Source: JAJDFU01 sp964641965
Lineage (GTDB): Bacteria; Bacteroidota; Bacteroidia; Chitinophagales; Saprospiraceae
Assembly (NCBI GenBank): GCA_964641965.1
Contig: CAZXLD010000016.1
Coordinates: 22,698-86,697 of the forward strand
DNA: 64,000 bases
Reading direction: 5' to 3'
Each line of letters starts with the position of its first letter. Position 1 is the stretch's first letter. The position numbers and the translations under genes were made by a program. Shown here one piece after another: positions 41,846 to 51,497 of this stretch. Below the pieces are notes generated by a model, which did no database searches, had not been told where the DNA came from, and worked only from the letters and a program-made list of their open reading frames with translations.

Positions 41846-44800
41846 CTATCGAGCAATTACCAGCTTTTCCTGGCGGATCCCTTCCGCTGTAGCCAATTGA
41901 ATAATATACCAACCCGGCGGTATTTCGGAGAGATTCAAGTCTACATTGGATTTACCTTGCTGGAGAGGTAATTGTTGAAACCTTAATGTATTCCCGGACA
42001 CATCGATCAGGCTTAGGTCAGCTATTTGAGAGGCGAAAGTAAGCACTTCTAATCGTACCCGATCCTGGGCAGGGTTGGGAAACAACTTAAAAGAAGCAAT
42101 CCGGGGCCGCGATTCACTGGCGGAAGTGGTTAATTCAATAGCCTCGATCACAGTACCTTTGAAATCAGCCCTGGCGCATACCGTTTCCGCCCCAGACTCC
42201 GGAATAGCGCAAGCCTCTGTGTTGTAATACAGCAAATCGATCAACTCTACTTTTTCAATCCTCCAGTAGTGCCTTTCATTCCCTCCCCCATTTGGCGAAC
42301 TCCCAAACCGGAAGCGAATTAGAATGGACTGACCAGCTAAACCTGATAGATCCAGATAAGAAGTAACGGCCCCTTCACTGTCTCCCCAGAATCCCTCCGT
42401 ATTGTTGGAATCGAAAACGCCAAACGTCAGTTTCCCAGGCTTTGGTCCCCTAAAAATAGCGTTAGACTTATTTACCCAGGTAACACCTCCATCCGTGGAG
42501 ATTTCGAAGATCCCTGCTTGATAAGCCGGCTCTGTCAAAAAACTGTGTTCGATTCGAAGAATTGGAAATGCGCCCTTCAGGAACAGCGGATTACTCAATT
42601 GGAGTACCTGGTCTGTATTGGTTGTTAAGGTATTGATCTGCCATCCCTTTTTGCCCGTAGAGGGATCTGCCACCAACGTCCACCGGTCATCACCTTCAAT
42701 GGACAACGTATCCCAACTTTTTGACTGATCGGCCTCAAAAGCCAATAGCAGCTGGCTGCTCTCCGACGGGGATGTTTCCAGGATGTAACTCACCTCTCTC
42801 TTTTCTCCAACTTGAAGGGCACCAAGGTTAAGCCTAATTTTTTGCCCCTCCTGTTCCATTTCTAGTCCCTGAAGCGATCCGGAGCGAAGAGTAGTTCCTA
42901 TCGGAATTTCATCCTCCAGTACAATAGCTGTTTCCGCCTGAGCACCGTAATTAACCAGCTTTAAGTTTACGGAGATAGATGCCCCAGCTTTAACGAGCTG
43001 GTCTACTTCTTTGGTTAAGACTAATTCCCGGCTGCAAGAAGGAGGCAAATCAAAATTGGCGTGGAGATCGTTTCGATTGTGTGTACTTCCCTGATCTGCC
43101 TGATGCCCCATACCCCGACGTGCAAATACCTCCCAAATCAAGCAAGAATGCTGCCCTTCATTGTTGATGGAATCCGCGACCAGAATAGCATCCCTGCCAT
43201 CCAGAAAACCCGGGCTACAAGGCTGTAGTTTCATTCCGTCGATGATCAACTGGAGGGCAATGTTGTTTCCACCCATTCCTGAAAACAAGTCTTGATCATA
43301 ACCATACTGTTCAATGAATGCCCAGTATAAATCCCACAAAGTAACGGCCCACAACTCCCCCAATTGGTGTGGACTAGTAGTTCCAATCAAATCCTCATAG
43401 GTAAGGCTGTTGATGGAAAAGTCAGTTGAATAGGGTTGACGTCTAATACCGGTCCCTGTCTCTTCCCCGCGAACCAGATAACTTCCAAAGGCCCTGGGCT
43501 CGGATCCGGTTTGGGTTGGGAGGGTAGTAATGGCCAGTGCAAGGAAATCGCTCCAACCTTCCCCCATTTGTTCGTCATTTCGAAGGCATTCTACCTGATC
43601 TGCTCCACCGGTGAGGCGTACCGAGATGCCGTGGGCATATTCATGGATCAACAGTCCATTGTCAAAGGCCCCGTCCCGGAGTTCAGGTCCATCTATTGGA
43701 TTCCCAGTCAACGCCACCCGTACGTCTACCCCTTGTTCAAGTTCTGCTTTTAGCAATGCACAGTCGCTTGCCCTAAGCAATAACGCGGGTATGCCTGGGT
43801 CCGGTAGTGCAGGGTCCCCCGCCATATTTATGATGGCATCTTCGGAGTTACAGATGATACAGGCAATTGCACCTGCCTCTTCTACGGCTTTTACCTTGGC
43901 TTCAAATTTACATTCGCCCCGATCGACTAAAGCAACTTTGCCTTCGATTTCAGCCCAATTACCCAGCTCCCCGCAGGCGAGAGAGCTCTGATAATCAGGA
44001 GCATCCAGCCCAACTGCCAGTGCGCCCAGAATATCGACCGTTTGAATGGAAGGCCCAAATCCCGCAGTCCCTGCTGAGTAGGTTCCGGAAACAGCTTGTG
44101 GAGCGATCACTTCCAAGATAGGACCGGGTTTTTGGTCCCACAAATAAACTTGCATCCGACCTGGCCCGCCATCCGGCAGGGTAGAAAAGTTAGCATTATT
44201 CCTACTCCCACCATCCTGCACCTCCACCCGAATATCGTCTCCGTCTCTTCCTTGTCCTGAATAATTCAACCGTTGGAAGTTCCCGGCTTGTTCATCAAAA
44301 CCATAGTGATAGAAAATATCATGCGCTATGTTAGTCATGTAAAAAGCCTGTGTCAAGGCGGCCTCCCTTTGCTGGTCCGGTTCTTTAGAGGGGTCGAACG
44401 GAAAATCAAATATTCGATCTACCCCTCCTGATACGGCAAGGGAAGGATTGGGGGTGTTTCGATTTGCAGTATCCAGGTAGGCAAAAGCATTATTACCTCT
44501 GGAATAATTAAACTCAGCTCCGACCCTCCCATCAATATCATGCCACCCAAAAGGACTTGCTACCCGGTCTGCTGGATCGACCTCAAGCGAACGGTTTCCA
44601 GCATTAGGACTTTCCAGCCAATAAGGGAAAACTCGATATGCTGAACTTCCATTGATTTCTTCGAGGCTACCCTGCCTTTCAGGAAACTCAATCGAACAGC
44701 TGTGTGTATGCCTGTGTAAGCCGGGATTGCATTGTAGGGTCAGGTTTTCTTTGTCTAAAATGGCCCCGGAGTTCCCGTCTATATGAAATCGCCACAAGGA

Positions 44801-45370
44801 TTCACTGCTGTGGGGCATCAAAGTGACAGCCCAAGCCAGGATCAAATTACCGGTTGAAGAAACATGATAAACCTTATCGACTTGTATTGGATCTGAAGAA
44901 ATAGCATCCAACGAGATCCGACTACGATTGGATGCTGTTAGCATTAAGGTGGTACTATTGATCGCCGTATCCAGTCCTAAATCCTGTAAGCAGACCATCA
45001 ATGCATCTCCCGAAGGAACACCATAAGTCGCTGTGTTGATTCGATCCTTCAATCCGGATAAAAATCTGGACGTGTGGTACAGGACCTGGCCCTCTTTCCC
45101 GATATGGACCCCCGCAATGGCATTGTGTATGGGGACACCGTTAAATTGCTGTTGAAGGTAAGTATGCGACACTCCATTATGATCTGAAACAAACCTTCGG
45201 CTAAACGCAAGATCAACCACATCTTCTGGATTCAATCCCCATTTTTCCGGTTGAGACTGAAAAAAGAAAAAAGCCGGATCAACAATTGCGGATTGTTGCT
45301 GGCTAATTATAGGCTCAGCAGCTAATGTGGCAAGAAAAAAAACAAGAAGGGTAATCCTACGCGAACTCAT
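41846..45370 (-). CDS. Secreted M36 (fungalysin-like) metallopeptidase with PA domain and T9SS sorting domain
   Basis: A 1174-residue secreted protease (ATG 45370; a GTG nine codons upstream is possible). After a signal peptide comes an FTP-like propeptide (about 30-200), then the M36 domain interrupted by a PA domain (about 420-555; VALVDRGECKFEAKV, AIACIICNSE). The zinc site is HEYAH (576-580) with the third ligand Glu in GEGWSDF. Next are two repeat-like beta domains (DUF11-type and others) and a C-terminal type IX secretion sorting domain of about 80 residues (FPNPAQDRVRLEVL, GWYIIQL, QEKLVIAR). Fungalysins degrade proteins such as collagen or elastin; the sorting domain shows export and surface attachment or release by T9SS. 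Confidence 0.92.
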   Translation of the reverse strand: MSSRRITLLVFFLATLAAEPIISQQQSAIVDPAFFFFQSQPEKWGLNPEDVVDLAFSRRFVSDHNGVSHTYLQQQFNGVPIHNAIAGVHIGKEGQVLYHTSRFLSGLKDRINTATYGVPSGDALMVCLQDLGLDTAINSTTLMLTASNRSRISLDAISSDPIQVDKVYHVSSTGNLILAWAVTLMPHSSESLWRFHIDGNSGAILDKENLTLQCNPGLHRHTHSCSIEFPERQGSLEEINGSSAYRVFPYWLESPNAGNRSLEVDPADRVASPFGWHDIDGRVGAEFNYSRGNNAFAYLDTANRNTPNPSLAVSGGVDRIFDFPFDPSKEPDQQREAALTQAFYMTNIAHDIFYHYGFDEQAGNFQRLNYSGQGRDGDDIRVEVQDGGSRNNANFSTLPDGGPGRMQVYLWDQKPGPILEVIAPQAVSGTYSAGTAGFGPSIQTVDILGALAVGLDAPDYQSSLACGELGNWAEIEGKVALVDRGECKFEAKVKAVEEAGAIACIICNSEDAIINMAGDPALPDPGIPALLLRASDCALLKAELEQGVDVRVALTGNPIDGPELRDGAFDNGLLIHEYAHGISVRLTGGADQVECLRNDEQMGEGWSDFLALAITTLPTQTGSEPRAFGSYLVRGEETGTGIRRQPYSTDFSINSLTYEDLIGTTSPHQLGELWAVTLWDLYWAFIEQYGYDQDLFSGMGGNNIALQLIIDGMKLQPCSPGFLDGRDAILVADSINNEGQHSCLIWEVFARRGMGHQADQGSTHNRNDLHANFDLPPSCSRELVLTKEVDQLVKAGASISVNLKLVNYGAQAETAIVLEDEIPIGTTLRSGSLQGLEMEQEGQKIRLNLGALQVGEKREVSYILETSPSESSQLLLAFEADQSKSWDTLSIEGDDRWTLVADPSTGKKGWQINTLTTNTDQVLQLSNPLFLKGAFPILRIEHSFLTEPAYQAGIFEISTDGGVTWVNKSNAIFRGPKPGKLTFGVFDSNNTEGFWGDSEGAVTSYLDLSGLAGQSILIRFRFGSSPNGGGNERHYWRIEKVELIDLLYYNTEACAIPESGAETVCARADFKGTVIEAIELTTSASESRPRIASFKLFPNPAQDRVRLEVLTFASQIADLSLIDVSGNTLRFQQLPLQQGKSNVDLNLSEIPPGWYIIQLATAEGIRQEKLVIAR

Positions 45371-45515
45371 ACTCTTTATTCTACGCGTAATGAACACCTC
45401 TTACGAAAAGAAGGATATGGATATAAGCTCCAAATTAGGGTAAATGCCGTACATTTTGCGATTAGGTAAAAAATAGGCTCCAAAAAAAGATTATCCAAAA
45501 GAATACCTTACCTAG

Positions 45516-46286
45516 ATGGAACAGCGCAACCAAATGCGAAGCGATAAAAAACAGTTGATTTATGGGCGCCATCCAGTCATCGAAGCCTTGGAACAGGGTC
45601 AAATCATGGAAAAGATCTGGTTTCAACAAGGAATTAGCGGACCGCTGGAAAAAGAAGTTCGGCAGCGAAGTAAAGCCTTAGGCATCCCGCTCAGTATTGT
45701 TCCAAAGGAAAGGCTGGATAAATTGGTTCGAGGAAATCATCAAGGGATCATTGGATCGCTACCTTTGATTACTTACCAATCACTTGAGCAGCTTCTTCCC
45801 TTTCTGTATGAGCAAGGGGAAATTCCGCTTCTGGTCATAACGGATGGAGTGACTGATGTTCGCAACTTTGGAGCTATAGCCCGGTCTGCCGAAGTGTGTG
45901 GCGCTCATGCATTAATTACCACCCTGAAGGGAGGAGCAAGTGTAACCGCTGATGGCATTAAAACCTCTGCCGGTGCGTTAAATCGAATAGCCGTATGCAG
46001 AGAAAAAAGCCTGGTATCTGCCATAGCTTTTTTAAAACAATCGGGAGTTCAGGTGCTGGTAAGTCACTTGGAAGGAGAGCAAGAGGTGCAAACGTTAGAT
46101 TTTGGAAGCCCTACAGCAATTGTATTGGGATCAGAAGGGGAGGGAGTAAGCCAACAAGTGGCACGACTTGCTGATGTAACCTTTAAAATTCCGCAGCTAG
46201 GCACCCTAAATTCTTTTAATGTATCGGTGGCGGCAGGAATTATTCTGTATCAGTCAATGCTCATCCGGAAAAACAACTCCCGATAG
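45516..46286 (+). CDS. rlmB: 23S rRNA (guanosine-2'-O)-methyltransferase RlmB
   Basis: RlmB methylates the ribose of G2251 in 23S rRNA using S-adenosylmethionine. The 256-residue protein has the N-terminal substrate-binding SpoU_sub domain (KKQLIYGRHPVIEALEQG in parts), then the knotted SPOUT domain with motif 1 NFGAIARSAEVCGA, motif 2 IVLGSEGEGVS and motif 3 NSFNVSVAAGIILYQ. The length is standard. It lies divergent from the M36 gene (145 bp) and its stop codon sits in the first arm of a hairpin. Confidence 0.93.
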   Translation: MEQRNQMRSDKKQLIYGRHPVIEALEQGQIMEKIWFQQGISGPLEKEVRQRSKALGIPLSIVPKERLDKLVRGNHQGIIGSLPLITYQSLEQLLPFLYEQGEIPLLVITDGVTDVRNFGAIARSAEVCGAHALITTLKGGASVTADGIKTSAGALNRIAVCREKSLVSAIAFLKQSGVQVLVSHLEGEQEVQTLDFGSPTAIVLGSEGEGVSQQVARLADVTFKIPQLGTLNSFNVSVAAGIILYQSMLIRKNNSR

Positions 46287-46302
46287 TGGGTACTATCGGG
46301 AG
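46277..46302. terminator. Hairpin between convergent rlmB and S24 gene
   Basis: CTCCCGATAGT, loop GGGT, ACTATCGGGAG: eleven perfect pairs. The left arm covers the rlmB stop codon TAG at 46284-46286. There is no T tract, so termination efficiency is uncertain, but position and stem strength fit a bidirectional element between convergent genes (the other gene ends at 46346). Confidence 0.55.
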
Positions 46303-46345
46303 CGAAGATTGAATTCTAAGGCTACTAATCAGTTCATTTGGTTTC

Positions 46346-47077
46346 TTAAAGATCACTGATACGTCGGATGACTTGATACAATCGGGTGTATTCATTTACT
46401 TCTTCTTCAAAAGGATCGTGCTCCAGATGATTGGCAGAGATCAACTTTAAGCGACGTACTCTACCTTTTTCATCCTTTATGGTCTGAACATACTTCACCC
46501 AAAGCTGACCGTTGTTTCGAACGGCATAGATCTTGTTTTCTTTCAGATCGCTGTATCCATCAATCTCCTTGCAAATAACCACATCCCCGTTGGTAATAAC
46601 AGGATCCATACTGTTACCATGGATGGGAAAAGCGACCAGACCAGGCCCTGACAGACCAGGCACAGAAAAGTATTCCAGGTCTTCTCGGGTAAAACTGTCT
46701 GCTTCAACTGTGGCGCCTGCAAAAGCCTCCACCGTGGTAAATAATATATTGCCATTGATGGCTTCCAACGGGATATCCTTACTCTTGGGTAGGTCCATTC
46801 CAAAAGGAGATCCGATGCCATCGAACATGTAGGACTCGTTTATCCCATATTCCTGACATAGGATGCGCGCGTGCTTATAATCCAAACAGCGATTATCTTC
46901 AGGATTCAGAAAAGCTCGAACAATGTGACCATAGGCCCGGTTTCCAAGGATTTTTTCAGCAAAATCTCCCATTCCCTTTCCGTGGCGATCATTCTTGACT
47001 ACCTCTCCCCGATCTTCCAATAACTTGAAAACCCGAACAAAGCGATCGTTTAGTTGCCGTCTATCTTCACCGATCAT
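46346..47077 (-). CDS. S24 family peptidase, LexA-like repressor
   Basis: A 243-residue protein from the ATG at 47077. The N-terminal ~100 residues are helical and DNA-binding-like (GDFAEKILGNRAYGHIVRAFL in parts, LCQEYGINESYMF), and the C-terminal half is the S24 autoprotease/LexA fold: Ser156 in FPIHGNSMDPV and Lys195 in GQLWVKYV as the dyad, with an Ala-Gly (about 120-121) 35 residues before Ser, the spacing seen in LexA and UmuD for self-cleavage. Thus it may be an SOS-type or phage-type repressor. It could bind its own promoter, and the TTAAAA-rich upstream bases support control there, but this is inference. LexA is a possible identity. Confidence 0.8.
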   Translation of the reverse strand: MIGEDRRQLNDRFVRVFKLLEDRGEVVKNDRHGKGMGDFAEKILGNRAYGHIVRAFLNPEDNRCLDYKHARILCQEYGINESYMFDGIGSPFGMDLPKSKDIPLEAINGNILFTTVEAFAGATVEADSFTREDLEYFSVPGLSGPGLVAFPIHGNSMDPVITNGDVVICKEIDGYSDLKENKIYAVRNNGQLWVKYVQTIKDEKGRVRRLKLISANHLEHDPFEEEVNEYTRLYQVIRRISDL

Positions 47078-47172
47078 AGCTAAAGAAGTTGGTGATAAGC
47101 GCAATTTAAAACAATTATTTTTAAAAAACAATTGCTTTTAAAAAAAGCCTACTTAAAACGTTTCCTTTGCTT

Positions 47173-48369
47173 CTACGCAACTAAGGGGTGGAGTAAACCG
47201 AGGCTTCGTTGGATTTCTGCCTCCGTATTGTAATAATGTGGTGAAAATCTGAGCACCCAGGGGAAATGAAGTCTCGGCATACCCAACCGGGCTTGCTCCC
47301 TTCTAGCGAACGAGATATGAACACCCTGTGCACGAAGTTGTGCTTGCAGTGCTTCGGGTTCCTGATTTTCGAAATGGACGGTTATGATGCCTTGTAACTG
47401 TTGTTCCGGATATAAGACGCGAGCCGAAGGCCAGGATAACAATTCCTCCTGAATCATTTTCGTAAGCTCCCCTACTCGTTTTTGAATTCGAGTCCCACCG
47501 GTTTCCACGAGGTAATGCAGTGCCTCCTTTGCCCCAAGCATTCCTGAATAGGAACGTTCCCATAATTCGAATCGCCTGGCATTTTGCTTAGGTTGATAAT
47601 CCTGATCGCCAGTCCAGCTCGCACCGTGTAAGTCTAAAAATCGAGGTTCTAGATGCTCCTCTATAACCCGGTCGCTGATATAAAGGAAGCCGGCACCACG
47701 CGGACCTCGCAAAAATTTCCGGAAGGTAGCTGTATAAAAATCACAGCCTACCTGTTCCAAATCAATAGGTAGCTGACCCGCTGCCTGGCAGCCATCAATT
47801 AAATACCAACAGGGCTGAGACTGGCACAACTGCCCAATCATTTCTACGGGTTGAATAATCCCGGTATGGGATGGTACCTGAGTAACAGCAACTAATCTTG
47901 GGATTTCTGCTTTCAGTTTCTGCTCAAAATCATTGAGATCGACCCCACCCTGAGGCAAATCTTCTGCGACGACCACTTGCACTTGATGAAACCGGATTAA
48001 CTGAAAGAATGCGATGAAGTTTGAAGTGTAATCGTTACGAGTTGTCAGGATAACATCGCCCGATTGGAATGGAACAGCACTAAGTGCCCGAAAATAAGCA
48101 TCAGTGGCACTTGTACACCAGGCATATTGAGTTGGCTGCCCACCAAAAAGCTGCGTCAAAAGGCTGTAGAATTGATCGATTTCATCCTGATAACGTGCAG
48201 CACATTCATACCCTCCCAATTGTGCTTCTTCTTCGAGATAGCTCAATTGACGTCGTACGACGGACTGGGGTGGCAGACTTGAACCCGCATTGTTCAGGTG
48301 CAAGACCGATTGACAGGATGGGCAGTCTTCTCTGGCTTGGCGTACCCAGGGTTCCAAATAATTATTCAT
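47173..48369 (-). CDS. Class V aminotransferase family protein
   Basis: A 398-residue PLP enzyme of fold type I class V (isopenicillin-N-epimerase/cysteine-desulfurase-like). The PLP lysine is Lys218 in TFRKFLRGPRGAGFLYI and Asp192 in IDGCQAAGQ contacts the pyridine nitrogen. The N-terminal part holds LNNAGSSLPP as in EgtE-like and epimerase-like members. Without a dedicated Cys loop it is not an obvious cysteine desulfurase. Substrate not determined. Its stop is 95 bp from the S24 gene start. Confidence 0.85.
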   Translation of the reverse strand: MNNYLEPWVRQAREDCPSCQSVLHLNNAGSSLPPQSVVRRQLSYLEEEAQLGGYECAARYQDEIDQFYSLLTQLFGGQPTQYAWCTSATDAYFRALSAVPFQSGDVILTTRNDYTSNFIAFFQLIRFHQVQVVVAEDLPQGGVDLNDFEQKLKAEIPRLVAVTQVPSHTGIIQPVEMIGQLCQSQPCWYLIDGCQAAGQLPIDLEQVGCDFYTATFRKFLRGPRGAGFLYISDRVIEEHLEPRFLDLHGASWTGDQDYQPKQNARRFELWERSYSGMLGAKEALHYLVETGGTRIQKRVGELTKMIQEELLSWPSARVLYPEQQLQGIITVHFENQEPEALQAQLRAQGVHISFARREQARLGMPRLHFPWVLRFSPHYYNTEAEIQRSLGLLHPLVA

Positions 48370-48476
48370 GTGAAAAAAATGGAGTCAAGTCATTAAAAAA
48401 TAGCTTTGCATGCTTGTTGCGTTGATGCTGATTGCTTGACATTTGTAATTTGCAACTCGGACCTCAACATTTAACA

Positions 48477-48740
48477 TCAAATTCCAACCGGATCTTCTCT
48501 TAAATCTGCATTTAAATACTTGACTACAAATACCCTATTCCCCGTAGATTGGTAAGTTCGCTCCATTTCTGTAGTCAACGCCTGCATTACCTCTCGGTAA
48601 GGACCAACTACTCGCGTACTGGTCGAATGCACTTGAATATCCAGGTCCGGATAGGTCCGCAAACGCGTAATAAAATCGATGATCTCGGGTTCGTATTCCT
48701 CTCGTAATGGATAGAGGCTAATCTCGGCAGTCAATATCAT
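48477..48740 (-). CDS. Small YkoF/thiamine-binding-like protein
   Basis: An 87-residue protein starting at ATG 48740 (MILTAEISLYPL). It resembles the thiamine/HMP-binding YkoF domain and the UPF0045 group (AEISLYPLREEYEPEIIDFI in parts and VVGPYREVMQALTTEMERTY in parts), a ferredoxin-like fold of about 85 residues. In B. subtilis YkoF binds thiamine precursors. Here it is a single domain and may act as a cytosolic thiamine carrier. It is divergent from ftsK. The aminotransferase gene on the same strand starts 107 bp downstream. Confidence 0.65.
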   Translation of the reverse strand: MILTAEISLYPLREEYEPEIIDFITRLRTYPDLDIQVHSTSTRVVGPYREVMQALTTEMERTYQSTGNRVFVVKYLNADLREDPVGI

Positions 48741-48871
48741 ATCAAACAAAGTTGATTGCAGTGTGCGCTATAGTTGGAAAGTGGACAAAATATAGGCTGA
48801 AAACCCGAGCATTCCACACCTTCTTGAAGATTGAACCGTTCTCAACACATGCCATCACCTGGGTAAACGCC

Positions 48872-48900
48872 TTGTGGTTGCCAATTAATCTTTATTTTTG
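48872..48900 (+). promoter_or_regulatory. Promoter of ftsK (Bacteroidota -33/-7 type)
   Basis: TATTTTTG at 48893-48900 matches the -7 consensus TAnnTTTG. A TTG at 48872-48874 sits 18 bases upstream as the -33 element. The distance to the ftsK ATG (48934) is 33 bp, a normal leader. Confidence 0.65.
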
Positions 48901-48933
48901 TCTATAACCCAATATTGACGACCGAAACACTAT

Positions 48934-51393
48934 ATGGCAAAGCGGAAGAAGAAAAGAGATCAACTGAGTATCCAGTTGGGACTTAACGACGAGCGATTCC
49001 CGAAGTTAATTGGGGTTCTTTGCCTTTTTTTCGGATTGATCTTTTTCCTGGCTTTTACTTCCTACCTCTGGACCTGGAAAGAAGATCAAAACTGGGTCCT
49101 GAATTTTGAATGGAGTTTTTTGTTTTCCCAGGGCGTATCCATGGCCAATCTTCTAGGTAAGTTTGGCGCCCTGATATCCCATTTTTTCTTCTACAATGGG
49201 TTCGGACTCTCCTCCTTTGTATTTATTTATATGCTTTGGTTGTTGGGGGTTTCCCTGATCCGGAGGCGGTCCATCAACGAATACGGTCCCATTCTGCTGC
49301 GCAGTTTCGGTTTGATGGTTTTTCTCTCCATTCTGTTTCACTTCTTTTTCCAGGATGCAGAATTTCCCTTTGGTGGCGCGTTCGGTTCTCTGGTAACCGG
49401 ATGGTTACAAGGCTTACTGGGGAAGGTTGGGACCATACTGCTGTTTATGCTTGCCATTGTAGGCATATTGATCTGGGTTTTAAACCCGAACCTAAATGGA
49501 GTTACTCCCCGAAGCTTAGCCGAAGAACTAGGTGCGTATCTGGAAGGTAAAGGCATTGGAACGGATAGAAATATGACACCTAAGCCATCCGAAATTGAGA
49601 GTGCACCTACCAGAAGCCCAACTCAACGTATACTCCCTAAGGCAGCAACGCAACCCGCTCCCAAGCCATCCGAAGAAGAAGCTGAAGAAAAGGCCAGCCA
49701 GCTAACCTTCGACCTGGAAAATAATCCGACCAAAAAACGTACGGAAACTTCAAAAAAGGAGAAGGAACTCGAGCTTGAAACGAATATCCCCACTCAGGAT
49801 ACAGGAGGGCCGGCACCAGGCCAAAACCCACTAAACCCCGTCTTGGCAGAGGCTAGTAAAGAAGACCATTCCGAACCTTATGACCCAACACTGGAACTGT
49901 CCAGTTACGAGCACCCGGTTTTGCCCTTGCTCAGAGATTATGCGGAAAAAAAAGTGGAGATTGACCGGGCTGAACTCGAAACCAATAAGGATCAGATTAT
50001 CGAAACCTTGCTCAATTACAAGATTGAGATTATCAAGATTCGAGCTACGATTGGCCCAACGGTAACTCTCTACGAAATTGTTCCAGCCCCCGGCATTCGG
50101 ATTTCAAAGATTAAAAACCTGGAAGACGACATCGCATTGAGTCTATCCGCTTTGGGAATTCGAATCATAGCGCCTATCCCCGGTAAGGGAACGATCGGGA
50201 TAGAAGTGCCCAACCGCAACCCGCAGATTGTAGGCATGCGGGAGGTACTAGCTTCCGACAAGTTTAAACGCGCCAAAATGGATTTGCCTATTGCATTGGG
50301 TAAAACCATTGAAGACGAGGTCTTTGTGGCTGATCTTGCAAAAATGCCACACCTTTTGATAGCGGGCGCTACCGGGCAAGGAAAGTCGGTAGGCATTAAT
50401 GCAATCATCATCTCCCTGCTGTACAAAAAGCACCCTTCCCAAATAAAATTAGTCCTCATTGATCCTAAGAAGGTCGAACTATTCCCCTACAGCAAGCTGG
50501 AACACCATTTCCTGGGCTATTTACCTAATCAGGACGAACCGATCACCACCGAAACCAATACAGTCGTATATACCCTCAATAGCCTTTGCATCGAGATGGA
50601 CCAGCGATATGACCTCCTGAAAAAAGCGCGTGCTCGCAATATTCGGGAGTACAACGAAAAGTTTGTCCAACGTAAACTCAACCCGCTGAAAGGACACCGT
50701 TTCCTTCCATTCATCGTGCTCATTATTGATGAATTTGCGGATTTGATTATGACAGCCGGAAAGGAAATTGAGCTCCCTATCGGTCGATTGGCCCAGTTGG
50801 CTCGCGCGGTCGGCATTCATTTGATTATTGCCACTCAACGCCCATCGGTAAACATTATCACCGGCGTCATTAAGGCCAACTTCCCAGCCCGGATTGCCTT
50901 CAAGGTTTCTGCAAAGGTCGACTCCAGAACCATCCTGGACGCCGGAGGCGCCGAACAGCTTATCGGACGAGGAGATATGCTCCTTAGTGTTGGAGGAGAT
51001 ATGCTGCGCTTGCAGTGCGCTTTTGTTGACACTCCAGAAGTGGAGCGTGTCATCCAGTTCATCGCTGAACAACCGGGTTATCCAGAGCCATACCTGCTCC
51101 CTGAGTTCTTTGGAGAGGATCACGAAATTGCCGGAGCCGAAGGCCTCAAGTATTCCGACCTGGATGAAAAATTCGAAGACGCCGCACGCCTGATCGTATC
51201 CAACCAGCACGGCTCCACCTCTATGATACAACGCAGGCTATCGCTCGGATATAATCGCGCAGGAAGGATCATGGATCAATTGGAAGCCATGGGTATAGTG
51301 GGGCCAAGTGAAGGTAGCAAGGCCAGAGAAGTTCTTATTTACGATGAACTCGAATTGGAAAAATATCTCCAGGAAATCCGTGCCCGAAACTGA
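48934..51393 (+). CDS. ftsK: DNA translocase FtsK
   Basis: FtsK pumps chromosome DNA at the division septum and activates XerCD at dif. The 819-residue protein has four membrane helices (about 25-185), an acidic/Lys-rich linker (about 205-320), the alpha-beta motor with Walker A GATGQGKS (478-485), Walker B LIIDEFADL and the SQR-type IATQRPSVNIITG segment, and the C-terminal gamma winged-helix domain (SLGYNRAGRIMDQLE, GPSEGSKAREVLI) that reads KOPS. The linker is short compared with E. coli. It lies downstream of a clear promoter. Confidence 0.95.
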   Translation: MAKRKKKRDQLSIQLGLNDERFPKLIGVLCLFFGLIFFLAFTSYLWTWKEDQNWVLNFEWSFLFSQGVSMANLLGKFGALISHFFFYNGFGLSSFVFIYMLWLLGVSLIRRRSINEYGPILLRSFGLMVFLSILFHFFFQDAEFPFGGAFGSLVTGWLQGLLGKVGTILLFMLAIVGILIWVLNPNLNGVTPRSLAEELGAYLEGKGIGTDRNMTPKPSEIESAPTRSPTQRILPKAATQPAPKPSEEEAEEKASQLTFDLENNPTKKRTETSKKEKELELETNIPTQDTGGPAPGQNPLNPVLAEASKEDHSEPYDPTLELSSYEHPVLPLLRDYAEKKVEIDRAELETNKDQIIETLLNYKIEIIKIRATIGPTVTLYEIVPAPGIRISKIKNLEDDIALSLSALGIRIIAPIPGKGTIGIEVPNRNPQIVGMREVLASDKFKRAKMDLPIALGKTIEDEVFVADLAKMPHLLIAGATGQGKSVGINAIIISLLYKKHPSQIKLVLIDPKKVELFPYSKLEHHFLGYLPNQDEPITTETNTVVYTLNSLCIEMDQRYDLLKKARARNIREYNEKFVQRKLNPLKGHRFLPFIVLIIDEFADLIMTAGKEIELPIGRLAQLARAVGIHLIIATQRPSVNIITGVIKANFPARIAFKVSAKVDSRTILDAGGAEQLIGRGDMLLSVGGDMLRLQCAFVDTPEVERVIQFIAEQPGYPEPYLLPEFFGEDHEIAGAEGLKYSDLDEKFEDAARLIVSNQHGSTSMIQRRLSLGYNRAGRIMDQLEAMGIVGPSEGSKAREVLIYDELELEKYLQEIRARN

Positions 51394-51497
51394 TTCCCAG
51401 CCTTTTGCCACCGTAGAACCATTTCAACATTTGGTCTAAAGGTGTTCTTCTACGAGTTTTACTTGGTTAATTTCAACCAAAACCAAAATCCACTATC

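Noticed and set aside
50521..51231. 236-codon minus-strand frame inside ftsK
   Set aside because: It lies wholly opposite the FtsK motor domain, whose motifs are intact on the plus strand.
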